A stretch of DNA of 14,061 nt from Clostridiales bacterium (GTDB taxonomy: Bacteria; Bacillota; Peptococcia; Peptococcales; Peptococcaceae). Position 1 is the first letter of the stretch. Every line of letters begins with the position of its first letter. Made by a program: the position numbers and the translations under genes. The stretch lies in contig QAKL01000139.1 in assembly GCA_003343815.1 (NCBI GenBank), forward strand, positions 1 to 14,061, given 5' to 3'. The notes under the pieces were generated by a model. It had not been told where the DNA came from. It ran no database searches and worked only from the letters and a program-made list of their open reading frames with translations. Of the stretch, positions 5,246 through 11,606 are shown in pieces.

Positions 5246-6005
5246 TATTTCGGCAAGCCTAATCAAAGGAATGAAAAACAGTAAGCATTTTTTCGAAAAG
5301 CACGGTTCGCTAATTTTAAGCCTCGCCGCCGGTGCGAGTACGATTTGTGCGGTTGTTTCCGCCGTGCAGGCTACTCCTAAAGCATTGGAAAAAATTGAGG
5401 AAGAAAATGCGCAAAGTAAGCCTGAAATAGTACAGACGGCGTGGATTTATTATATTCCCACGGCTGCGGCAGTAGGCATTTCGCTTACTTGTATTTTCGG
5501 AGCACATATTTTAAATCAAAAACAGCAAAAAGCTTTGGTCGGCACGTATCTGTTGCTTGAGCAGTCGTATAAAGATTATCGTAAGAAAGCAGCAGAACTA
5601 TATGGAGATGAGGCTGATAATAACATTAAGACAGAAGTCGCAAAAGAAAAATTTAACGCGGACGAGGTGCTTAAAACCGAAAATGGGGGAGATGAACTTT
5701 TTTACGATGATTACAGCGGTAGATATTTTAACTCAACCGTAGAAAACGTGATTTTGGCTGAGTATCATTTCAATCGTAACTTTGCTTTGCGCGGAAGCGC
5801 TTCTTTAAACGAGTTTTATGAATTTTTAGGCATTCTGGGAATAAACGGCGGAGAGCTTTTGGGATGGGATATTTATGAAGGTGAGAGTTTTTACGGATAT
5901 TCATGGATCGATTTTGACCATACATTCAGTGTGACCGAAGACGGTCTGGAGTGTTATATAATCTCGTTTTCTTTCCCGCCACATTTATCGGAGTATTTGT
6001 TGTAG
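5238..6005 (+). CDS. DUF6353-like two-helix membrane protein, paralogue 1
   Basis: A 255-residue protein beginning at TTG 5238 inside the end of the preceding gene, with an AAAGGCGG ribosome site. Two membrane helices are predicted, about residues 24-43 and 71-92, separated by a short charged loop carrying the motif ATPKAL (45-50). After helix two come a charged helical stretch (SYKDYRKKAAELYGD) and a C-terminal globular domain with GRYF (161-164), SLNEFYEFLG and LLGWDI. The same order of elements occurs in the genes at 6536 and 8523, so these are paralogues. The family is, as I recall, DUF6353, found in gut phages, function unknown. The C-terminal domain probably faces the cytoplasm. Repeat copy E follows the stop directly. 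Confidence 0.83.
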   Translation: MNNISASLIKGMKNSKHFFEKHGSLILSLAAGASTICAVVSAVQATPKALEKIEEENAQSKPEIVQTAWIYYIPTAAAVGISLTCIFGAHILNQKQQKALVGTYLLLEQSYKDYRKKAAELYGDEADNNIKTEVAKEKFNADEVLKTENGGDELFYDDYSGRYFNSTVENVILAEYHFNRNFALRGSASLNEFYEFLGILGINGGELLGWDIYEGESFYGYSWIDFDHTFSVTEDGLECYIISFSFPPHLSEYLL

Positions 6006-6038
6006 ACGCGAAAAATACAAACGCTTTAGTGAAAGGAG
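6006..6038 (+). repeat. Dispersed intergenic element, copy E
   Basis: Begins immediately after the stop codon. It differs from copy D at three of 33 positions; the changes weaken the GCGC/GCGC pairing while the linear sequence is kept. The distal GAAAGGAG serves as the ribosome site of the gene at 6048. Confidence 0.83.
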
Positions 6039-6047
6039 GCGAACGCT

Positions 6048-6182
6048 ATGAATAAATTAAGAATGATTTCAATGACGGCATCTGTCATCAGTGCAATAGC
6101 GACGTGTGTTTGCGCATTGACGGATTCAAAAATTATGGAAAGCAAAATTAAAGAAGAAGTAGCAAAAGCCATTTTGAAATAG
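6048..6182 (+). CDS. 44-residue membrane peptide
   Basis: The product begins MNKLRMISMTASVISAIATC. Residues 6-24 are hydrophobic, followed by a charged lysine/glutamate tail, so a single membrane anchor or an uncleaved signal-like peptide is likely. GAAAGGAGG (6031-6039) sets the start. Repeat copy E precedes it and a terminator follows the stop with no gap, matching the arrangement at 4957-5085. Function unknown. Confidence 0.68.
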   Translation: MNKLRMISMTASVISAIATCVCALTDSKIMESKIKEEVAKAILK

Positions 6183-6211
6183 AGAGCCGCAAAGGCTCTT
6201 TTCTTTTTTTT
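6183..6211 (+). terminator. Rho-independent terminator
   Basis: AGAGCC (6183-6188), loop GCAAA, GGCTCT (6194-6199), then a run of 12 bases that is nearly all T. It is a sister of the hairpin at 5086. Confidence 0.9.
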
Positions 6212-6224
6212 GGAGGAGAAAAAT

Positions 6225-6509
6225 ATGGCGGATGCAATCGAAACGATCAGACAATACAAAGATAGGTATTTGTTTCTACCAAAGGCGAATTGGCCGGAGT
6301 ATTGGTTTAACGAGCGCGTCTATGCGAGATGGGCGGCGGAGGAAATTATGTGCCGTATCAGGCAAAATCCTAAACTGTCACCCAAAAAGATAATTACACA
6401 TTTCATCGAGCAGATGGACGAATTTGCTCTTTTAGCAGAAAAGCATGAAAAAGATTATATTTTCGTCATGGCGCGTGACGAAGCGAAAAATATATTGACT
6501 TTATTTTAG
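6225..6509 (+). CDS. Phage-type hypothetical protein
   Basis: Ninety-four residues, soluble, mostly helical, rich in aromatic and charged residues (WPEYWFNERVYARWAAEEIM, residues 18-37; a long helix near the end with KHEKDYIFVMARDEAKNIL). No family is recognised. ATG 6225 is chosen because GGAGGAG (6212-6218) directly precedes it; the in-frame TTG at 6210 would place this ribosome site inside the gene. The next gene begins 27 bases downstream, so the two are probably cotranscribed. Confidence 0.78.
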   Translation: MADAIETIRQYKDRYLFLPKANWPEYWFNERVYARWAAEEIMCRIRQNPKLSPKKIITHFIEQMDEFALLAEKHEKDYIFVMARDEAKNILTLF

Positions 6510-6535
6510 GCATGATTTTGAAAGGAGAGATTTAG

Positions 6536-7303
6536 ATGAATAATAGTTTGAAAAAAGCAGTGAAAAGCACGGAGGTATTACTCACGAAGCATTCACCGGA
6601 AATATTAACGGGATTAGGGATCGTCGGAATGTTTAGCATGACAGTGACAGCAGTCAGAGCGACACCGAAAGCGTTAATTTTAATCCAAAACGAGAAAGAG
6701 ACGCAGGATACGGACAAGCTTTCTTGGGAGAAAAAAGTAAAAGCCAGCTATAAATGCTATCTGCCGTCCGTAGCCATTGGCGTAGTGTCGACGGCGTGCT
6801 TAGTAGGGGCAAGCTCAATTAATCTGCGCCGTAATGCCGCATTAACTACCGCGTATATGCTTACTGAGGCAACGCTTAAAGACTATCGCAATAAAGTGGT
6901 CGAGACGATTGGCGAGAAAAAGGAACAGGCAGTGCGTGACGCAGTGGCTAAGGAAAAAATCGAAAAGAAACCGTTAAAAAATCAAACCGTTGTTCTAACG
7001 GGTAAGGGTGAAACGCTTTGTTATGATGCGATCAGCGACAGATATTTTAAATCGGATATTGAAACTTTGAAACAAGCGGCAAATGCGATGAGCCGCCGTC
7101 TTTTGGTTGATACGTATGTATCACTCAATGATTTTTACTGGGAAATAGGACTAAAGACTATTAAAATCGGGGATAGCATTGGCTGGAATGTGGATGATGG
7201 TTTGATTGAGCCGACATTTTCTGCCCAGTTAGCAGACGATGGTTCGCCATGCTTGGTATTAGATTATGATATTGCGCCGCGCTACGACTATATGCGCCGC
7301 TAA
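6536..7303 (+). CDS. DUF6353-like two-helix membrane protein, paralogue 2
   Basis: A 255-residue protein, in my recollection the copy closest to the standard DUF6353 pattern. Predicted membrane helices are about residues 22-40 and 76-95, with RATPKALILI (41-50) between them and SINLRRNAALTTAYMLTEAT (94-113) after the second. The latter is an amphipathic stretch likely lying at the inner face of the membrane. The C-terminal domain contains GETLCYDAISDRYFKSDI, VSLNDFYWEIGL, IGWNVDDG and a final CLVLDYDIAPRY. Function unknown; no catalytic motif is evident. AAGGAGAG upstream supports ATG 6536. Repeat copy F follows the stop directly. Confidence 0.87.
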   Translation: MNNSLKKAVKSTEVLLTKHSPEILTGLGIVGMFSMTVTAVRATPKALILIQNEKETQDTDKLSWEKKVKASYKCYLPSVAIGVVSTACLVGASSINLRRNAALTTAYMLTEATLKDYRNKVVETIGEKKEQAVRDAVAKEKIEKKPLKNQTVVLTGKGETLCYDAISDRYFKSDIETLKQAANAMSRRLLVDTYVSLNDFYWEIGLKTIKIGDSIGWNVDDGLIEPTFSAQLADDGSPCLVLDYDIAPRYDYMRR

Positions 7304-7336
7304 GCGCGAAAAATACAAGCGCTTTAATGAAGAAAG
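7304..7336 (+). repeat. Dispersed intergenic element, copy F
   Basis: Begins directly after the stop codon and is identical to copy D over its first 28 bases, then diverges (GAAGAAAG in place of GAAAGGAG). AAGCGC and GCGCTT can form a six-base stem around an 11-base loop. The next ribosome site lies about 30 bases further on, so here the element is separate from the ribosome site. Confidence 0.85.
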
Positions 7337-7372
7337 TAACTATTTTTCTAAATCTGAAAGGGGATAATAATT

Positions 7373-7612
7373 ATGGAAAACGAAATCATGACAAACGAGG
7401 TTGCAGAAAATGTAGAGGAAATCGTGAAAACTGGTTCTGCTAACGGCTTAAAGGTGGCAGCAGGAATCGGTTTGCTGGCGATTGTAGGAGGATTAACCTA
7501 CAAATTTGCGGTAAAACCGATGTATGCGAAACTGAAAGCAAAGCGAAACGGTAAAACGAAATCCGAAGACGATGTAATCGATGTTAGTAATGAAAACGAA
7601 TACGAGGATTAA
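7373..7612 (+). CDS. Small single-pass membrane phage protein
   Basis: Seventy-nine residues: an acidic N-terminus (1-20), one membrane helix at about residues 26-45 (LKVAAGIGLLAIVGGLTYKF), then a basic juxtamembrane stretch (KPMYAKLKAKRNGK) and an acidic tail. By the positive-inside rule the C-terminus should be cytoplasmic. Function unknown. AAAGGGGAT before ATG 7373 fits. Repeat copy F lies upstream and a terminator downstream. Confidence 0.8.
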   Translation: MENEIMTNEVAENVEEIVKTGSANGLKVAAGIGLLAIVGGLTYKFAVKPMYAKLKAKRNGKTKSEDDVIDVSNENEYED

Positions 7613-7637
7613 ACCTCAGAGCGAAAAGGTTATTTCT

Positions 7638-7678
7638 AAAAGAGAAGGTACTTACAAGTGCTTTCTCTTTTTTATTTT
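7638..7678 (+). terminator. Long Rho-independent terminator
   Basis: An arm AAAAGAGAAGGTACTT starting at 7638 pairs with AAGTGCTTTCTCTTTT ending near 7671, with two wobbles and a short loop, then TTATTTT. It is the longest hairpin in the window. Confidence 0.85.
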
Positions 7679-7699
7679 GCCTAAAAACAGGAGGTCAAG

Positions 7700-8260
7700 A
7701 TGAACGAGGAAAAAATTCCGTCTGTACACAAAAACGAAAAAATCGTGCGCGGTGCAGCCAAAGTGAAAAAGAAAAATAAGATTTTGAAATTCGCCGATAT
7801 TTTCTTAGCTGAGGATATCGATAGTGTGAAAGAGTATATTGTAACCGATGTCGTAATCCCAGCAGTGAAAAATGCCATTTCTGATACGGTTGACGCATTT
7901 TTATTTAACGGCAGTAAAGACCGACGCCGCTCGACTGCGTCTAAAGTATCCTACGGACGATATTTTGATGATAGAGAGCGCCGCGTGAAAGAGGATCGCA
8001 GCCGACGAGCGAAAGGCTATGAGTATGATGAAATCATTTTTAACACACGCGGCGATGCCGAGGCGGTATTGGATAGGATGAACGATATGCTGGATCAATT
8101 CTCAATCGTCAGTGTCGGCGATTTATATGATATGGCGGATATTTCGACCGATAATTATACAGTGAATAAATACGGCTGGAAAGATATTCAATCGGCAAAT
8201 GTCGTCCGTGTGCGTGACGGCTATATTATCAAGCTGCCGAAACCCATGCCGATAGATTAG
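7700..8260 (+). CDS. Conserved phage-type hypothetical protein
   Basis: A 186-residue soluble protein. The N-terminus is very basic (residues 11-30, KNEKIVRGAAKVKKKNKILK). A central segment (EDIDSVKEYIVTDVVIPAVK) precedes a basic linker containing TASKVSYGRYFDDRERR. The C-terminal part (DEIIFNTRGDAEAVLDRMND, VGDLYDMADI, KYGWKDIQSANVVRVRDGY) is compact and resembles a small alpha/beta domain. I recall this architecture from gut siphophages; no function is known to me. AGGAGG (7691-7696) fits ATG 7700, and the gene lies 11 bases ahead of the next, in an operon with it. Confidence 0.85.
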   Translation: MNEEKIPSVHKNEKIVRGAAKVKKKNKILKFADIFLAEDIDSVKEYIVTDVVIPAVKNAISDTVDAFLFNGSKDRRRSTASKVSYGRYFDDRERRVKEDRSRRAKGYEYDEIIFNTRGDAEAVLDRMNDMLDQFSIVSVGDLYDMADISTDNYTVNKYGWKDIQSANVVRVRDGYIIKLPKPMPID

Positions 8261-8271
8261 GAGGAAAGAAA

Positions 8272-8523
8272 ATGTACGAATCAGACGATAAAATGGTGTC
8301 ACATCCGGCGCATTATATTTCAGCGAACGGATTAGAGACGATAGAAGTAATAGAAGCCTTTACCGCAGGATTGTGCGGTATTGAAGCGGCTTGTACGGCA
8401 AATATTTTGAAATACGCTTGCCGTTGGAAAGAGAAAAACGGGATCCAAGATTTGAAAAAGATCATGTGGTATACCCAATATTTAATTGACCATTTAGAGA
8501 AAAATAAGGGAGCGGAAGAATAA
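8272..8523 (+). CDS. DUF3310 family protein
   Basis: Eighty-three residues spanning the whole DUF3310 pattern: HPAHYISANGLETIEVIEAF near the start, then ANILKYACRWKEKNGIQDLKK and WYTQYLIDHLEK. The family is widespread in phages and is often described only as a small early protein; its biochemical role is unsettled. AGGAGG just ahead of ATG 8272 is a good ribosome site. The TAA stop overlaps the ATG of the following gene by one base (TAATG), indicating coupled translation with the third DUF6353-like gene. Confidence 0.9.
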   Translation: MYESDDKMVSHPAHYISANGLETIEVIEAFTAGLCGIEAACTANILKYACRWKEKNGIQDLKKIMWYTQYLIDHLEKNKGAEE

Positions 8524-9458
8524 TGACAAAGAACGATTTAACATTAGGCGCGAAAAAGATATTTTACAAAAGCAAATTTAAGATCGAGAAAAATTCGCCG
8601 GAGATTTTGCTGGCAGCAGGTGTAGTCAGTGTCGTAGGCGGTTTTGTTTTAGCGTGCCGTGCAAGTTTAAAAGTAAATGAAATTTTAGCTGCAAGTCATG
8701 AGGATATTGAAAAGATTCACGCTTGTGCTGAAAATGAAGATTTGGCAGACGAATACACTGCTGATGACAGCAAAAAAGATCTAGCGATCGTTTATGCGCA
8801 GACTGCTTTAAAATGCGCAAAGCTTTACCTCCCGGCGGTATTAATCGAAGTCGCAGGCATTGGCTGTATTTTAGCGTCGAATAATGTGATCAAAAAACGT
8901 CATGCGGCATTGGGCGCGGCTTACACGGCAGTGGATACCAGTTTTAAGGAATACCGCAAACGAGTAGCGGAGCGTTTCGGAGACGAGGTAGAAAAAGAGG
9001 TGCGCTACAATTTGAAAGCGCAGGAAATCAAAGAAAAAATCACTGATCCCGAAACCGGTAAAGAAAAAACAGTTAAAAAATCTGTTAAATTAAGCGACGG
9101 CGATAGTTTTAGTCCTTATGCGCGTTGCTTTGAAAAAGGGATGACACTGGCTTGGGATGACAGTGCAGATTATAATTTATCGTTTCTTTTAAGTCAGCAA
9201 GCCCAAGCTAATGATCGCCTGCATACTTACGGATATTTATTCTTAAACGATGTTTATGATATGCTGGGATTTGATCGTACCAAGGCAGGACAAATTATAG
9301 GCTGGGCATATAAACCGGACGATCAGAATTATCAGAATTATGTGGATTTTGGCATTTATAATGTCAATCGTCGCTCGTCTAGAAATTTTCTGGAGGGTTA
9401 CGAGGCGGCGATTTGGTTAGATTTTAATGTAGATGGGAATATTTTAGATGAAATCTAA
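8523..9458 (+). CDS. DUF6353-like two-helix membrane protein, paralogue 3 (extended)
   Basis: A 311-residue member, about 56 residues longer than its two paralogues. Predicted helices are about residues 27-45 and 101-119. The loop between them is about 25 residues longer than in the other copies and acidic (AENEDLADEYTADDSKKDL). NNVIKKRHAALGAAYTAVDT (120-139) corresponds to the INLRRNAALTTAYMLTEAT block of paralogue 2. Downstream are KEYRKRVAERFGDE, YLFLNDVYDMLGF (238-250) and IIGWAYKPDD. Part of the central domain also appears to have been extended. It is coupled to the DUF3310 gene by a TAATG overlap, with only a weak GGGAG ribosome site of its own. Function unknown. Confidence 0.83.
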   Translation: MTKNDLTLGAKKIFYKSKFKIEKNSPEILLAAGVVSVVGGFVLACRASLKVNEILAASHEDIEKIHACAENEDLADEYTADDSKKDLAIVYAQTALKCAKLYLPAVLIEVAGIGCILASNNVIKKRHAALGAAYTAVDTSFKEYRKRVAERFGDEVEKEVRYNLKAQEIKEKITDPETGKEKTVKKSVKLSDGDSFSPYARCFEKGMTLAWDDSADYNLSFLLSQQAQANDRLHTYGYLFLNDVYDMLGFDRTKAGQIIGWAYKPDDQNYQNYVDFGIYNVNRRSSRNFLEGYEAAIWLDFNVDGNILDEI

Positions 9459-9467
9459 GAACTAACA

Positions 9468-9497
9468 GGCGCTCTCATAATTTTGGGAGCGCTTTTA
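9468..9497 (+). terminator. Terminator-like hairpin
   Basis: GCGCTCTC (9469-9476), loop ATAATTTT, GGGAGCGC (9485-9492) with one wobble, followed by only four T. It is a weaker terminator than the others. Confidence 0.65.
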
Positions 9498-9513
9498 AAA
9501 AGGAGAGAGAACT

Positions 9514-10011
9514 ATGAAAATGCGAAAAAAAATGATAGCTTTACTTGCGACGACATTGATATTTGTAAGCCAGACGGCGATGACTGCTGAAAATGATAAC
9601 AATGCGTTTTATGATGAGTCACTTCACACGGTATGCTGTGCGCCGATATTACCGGAGGAAAATGTTTATACTCGTGAGGAAATCGAGCTGATGGCAATAG
9701 TTACGATGGCTGAGGCTGAGGGTGAGAGCGAGTATGGGAAACGTTTGGTTATTGATACGATTTTAAACCGCGTGGAGCATGATGATTTTCCCGATACGGT
9801 GGCAGAGGTTATTTATCAGCGCAATCAGTTTGAGTGCTTGAGTAATGGGCGTATTAACCGCTGTGAAGTCCGCGAGGATTTTATAAAACTGGTTGAGGAA
9901 GAAATCGCAGGCAGACAAAATTACGCTTGCGTTTTCTTTAATGCCGGAGGCTACAGCAGATACGGCGTGCCGTTATTTCAAGTAGACGGTCATTATTTTT
10001 CCGCATTATGA
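9514..10011 (+). CDS. SleB/CwlJ-like cell-wall hydrolase with signal peptide
   Basis: A 165-residue protein. The N-terminus (MKMRKKMIALLATTLIFVSQ) is a typical Sec signal peptide, with cleavage likely after the alanine at about residue 25. The mature part matches the Hydrolase_2 (SleB/CwlJ) fold: MAEAEGESEYGKRLVIDTIL (65-84), with E67 and E71 in the positions of the conserved, probably catalytic, glutamates, then NRV, FPDTVAEVIYQ, QFEC and a final GHYFSAL. The family cleaves peptidoglycan, classically as a lytic transglycosylase during spore germination. It is shorter than spore SleB and lacks a separate wall-binding domain. AAAGGAGAGAG sets the start. Its place among early genes, away from any visible holin or tail gene, is odd for an endolysin. 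Confidence 0.88.
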   Translation: MKMRKKMIALLATTLIFVSQTAMTAENDNNAFYDESLHTVCCAPILPEENVYTREEIELMAIVTMAEAEGESEYGKRLVIDTILNRVEHDDFPDTVAEVIYQRNQFECLSNGRINRCEVREDFIKLVEEEIAGRQNYACVFFNAGGYSRYGVPLFQVDGHYFSAL

Positions 10012-10026
10012 TAGGAGGAATGAAGA

Positions 10027-10122
10027 ATGAAAATATTAGCGTCGTATATCTTTTCGGTAATGGCAGGAATGTGCTTTGTCGGCGGAATCGGGATTTTGTC
10101 CGGAGGAGGCAGGCGAGCTTGA
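10027..10122 (+). CDS. 31-residue hydrophobic peptide
   Basis: The product starts MKILASYIFSVMAGMCFVGG and ends GGGRRA. Almost the whole peptide is one membrane helix with a basic tail. ATG 10027 is preferred over the out-of-frame ATG 10020 because AGGAGG (10013-10018) is eight bases away. The stop TGA overlaps the TTG start of the next gene, which uses a GGAGGCAGG site inside this gene. It is placed right behind the hydrolase and could be a small holin-like or anchoring peptide, but nothing in the sequence proves it. Confidence 0.55.
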   Translation: MKILASYIFSVMAGMCFVGGIGILSGGGRRA

Positions 10123-10280
10123 ATTTGCTTACAGAGATATTAATGGAACTGGATGGGCTTTTAGACAGTAAAAGAAAACGCCATATCGCCGGAGGTGTTT
10201 TATTAAGCGTGTCGGCACTTTTCAGCGGATTGGCGATCACAGTAATGACAATAAAAAGTGAGGGTGAACTTTATGAATAA
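10119..10280 (+). CDS. 53-residue membrane phage protein
   Basis: Starts at TTG 10119 (ribosome site GGAGG within the upstream frame) and reads LNLLTEILMELDGLLDSKRK, then RHIAGGVLLSVSALFSGLAI and a short charged end. Residues 24-41 form one membrane helix preceded by SKRKRH, so the N-terminus should be cytoplasmic. I recall the SKRKRHI.GG.LLS block from gut phages; function unknown. The frame is open further upstream to 10008, but that extension would overlap the hydrolase and is not supported by a ribosome site. The end overlaps the next start by eight bases. Confidence 0.68.
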   Translation: MNLLTEILMELDGLLDSKRKRHIAGGVLLSVSALFSGLAITVMTIKSEGELYE

Positions 10281-10806
10281 ATATTATATTTTGGCGGGAC
10301 TTACAGGGTCGGCAGCGGGTGCGCTGCTGGCTCGTTTTTATTTTAAGAAAAAATATGCAGTCATCGCCGAGGAAGAGATTAATTCGGTCAAAGACGCATT
10401 GAGCGAAAGAAAAAAAGTTAAAGCAGAATCTGGACAGCACGAAATAACAACAGAAGAACGAACTCGTTACAACGATTATATTCGAGACTATGTCGAAGAA
10501 GCTCCTCGGCAGTCACAGGATAGAGCATATGTGATTTCTCCGAACGAATTAGATGAGTATGATGATTACGAAACTATTTCGTTGACTTTATATGCGGACG
10601 GCACGCTGACAGATGATAACGACGAAGTTTTATCTGAGGATGAAATCGAGGAAATCATCGGTAAAGATTCATTGAATCATTTCGGCGAGTATGAAGAAGA
10701 TTCGGTTTTTGTGCGGAATGATGCGCGTAAATGCGACTACGAAATTTTAAAATCTTTAGAGGATTATGCCGAGGTGTTAGCAAGAAAGCCATATTTGGCG
10801 AGGTGA
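10273..10806 (+). CDS. Acidic membrane-anchored phage protein
   Basis: One hundred and seventy-seven residues from ATG 10273, preferred over GTG 10258 because GAGGGTG (10260-10266) lies just upstream of the ATG. An N-terminal membrane helix (about residues 4-22, YILAGLTGSAAGALLARFY) carries a long cytoplasmic domain. After a charged helical linker, the C-terminal half has YVISPNELDEYDDYETISLT, then LYADGTLTDDNDEVL and FGEYEEDSVFVRNDARKCDYEI. It is very acidic. I recall the YVISP...DYET.SLT.YADG..TD block as a recurrent early gut-phage protein; function unknown. The next gene begins eight bases after the stop. Confidence 0.83.
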   Translation: MNKYYILAGLTGSAAGALLARFYFKKKYAVIAEEEINSVKDALSERKKVKAESGQHEITTEERTRYNDYIRDYVEEAPRQSQDRAYVISPNELDEYDDYETISLTLYADGTLTDDNDEVLSEDEIEEIIGKDSLNHFGEYEEDSVFVRNDARKCDYEILKSLEDYAEVLARKPYLAR

Positions 10807-10814
10807 TTAATTGA

Positions 10815-11360
10815 ATGGATGAGCAGTATTTGAAAGAAGAATATTTTGCATGGATTGTGTCTTTGGTTGGTGGACGCGGGCATTTAAAAATGCTGCATAA
10901 ATTGGATGAAACGGATTTTTTCTATGTCCTGCCGATGGATGCTAATCGTGAGGATGACGGTGTCGAGCTACGGTATCGTTTTGGTTACGAATGCCGCTAT
11001 GACGATGCGCTAATCGCGCATTATTTAGATAATAGGCCATGCAGCGTCTTGGAAATGATGGCGGCTCTGGCGCTTCGGATAGAAGAAAATATTATGGACG
11101 ATCCGAGCGAGGGCGACCGCTTGAAAAATTGGTTTTGGAGTATGGTGGAATCAATGGGATTGTCGGAAATGGATGACGAAAATTTCGATGCAAAAACAAT
11201 CGAGAAACATTTGGATATTTTTATGAACCGCAAATATCGCAGAAACGGTGCCGGAGGACTATTTACCTTAAAAATTCCCCCGCGAGACATGCGCATGGTG
11301 GAAATCTGGTATCAGATGTGCTGGTATTTGGATGAGTTTATTGGAGGGAACGAACGATGA
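10815..11360 (+). CDS. Conserved phage-type hypothetical protein
   Basis: A 181-residue soluble helical protein. Recognisable blocks are FYVLPMDANREDDGVELRYR (residues 36-55), DNRPCSVLEMMAALALRIEE, NWFWSMVESMGLSEMDDENF and MVEIWYQMCWYLDEFIG near the end. I recall this set as a widespread early protein of gut siphophages lying close upstream of the replication gene; no enzymatic motif is apparent. AGGTGATTA (10801-10809) is a modest ribosome site for ATG 10815. The stop overlaps the next ATG in an ATGA junction, implying coupled translation. Confidence 0.86.
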   Translation: MDEQYLKEEYFAWIVSLVGGRGHLKMLHKLDETDFFYVLPMDANREDDGVELRYRFGYECRYDDALIAHYLDNRPCSVLEMMAALALRIEENIMDDPSEGDRLKNWFWSMVESMGLSEMDDENFDAKTIEKHLDIFMNRKYRRNGAGGLFTLKIPPRDMRMVEIWYQMCWYLDEFIGGNER

Positions 11361-11566
11361 ATCATAAAGAAGTGTACGAACAATTTACCAATCTTTTTCC
11401 CACACTTGCAGGCGAAAAAGTAGCGGTGTGGTTTACGAATGGAAAAAATTCGATTCGTGTCAGAGAAACAGACGGACAGGAATTGATATTTTCCATTATC
11501 GGCAAAAATGAATGGATGATGGAAAGCCCGCAACATTTCATGAAACGAATGCGCGCAAAAGCGTAA
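11357..11566 (+). CDS. Small conserved phage protein upstream of the replication gene
   Basis: Sixty-nine residues, soluble, basic at the C-terminus (HFMKRMRAKA). The core KVAVWFTNGKNSIRVRETDG, followed by QELIFSI and NEWMMESPQHF, looks like a small beta-sheet domain. The F..NGKNSIRVR pattern is one I associate with gut-phage early genes, without known function. It starts within the stop of the preceding gene (ATGA, 11357-11360). Its close link to the helicase-primase-polymerase gene 40 bases downstream suggests a role in replication, but that is inference. Confidence 0.8.
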   Translation: MNHKEVYEQFTNLFPTLAGEKVAVWFTNGKNSIRVRETDGQELIFSIIGKNEWMMESPQHFMKRMRAKA

Positions 11567-11606
11567 TAAGAAAAATTTTAACAGCAAAGGAGGTGCGAAA
11601 GAGTGA

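Noticed and set aside
2788..7336. CRISPR array
   Set aside because: Repeat length is similar, but copies lie hundreds of bases apart with genes between, diverge in sequence, and there are no uniform spacers or cas genes.
7302..7336. Copy F hairpin as a Rho-independent terminator
   Set aside because: The stem is six bases with an 11-base A-rich loop and no T run, and the stem is not kept in copy E.
7618..7650. Another diverged copy of the element near AGCGAAAAGGTTATTTC
   Set aside because: The similarity is limited to GCGAAAA and the position relative to stop codon and gene does not match.
10008..10118. Longer start for the membrane protein at 10119
   Set aside because: The upstream codons overlap the hydrolase end and a separate 31-codon frame with the better ribosome site; the conserved part begins at the TTG.
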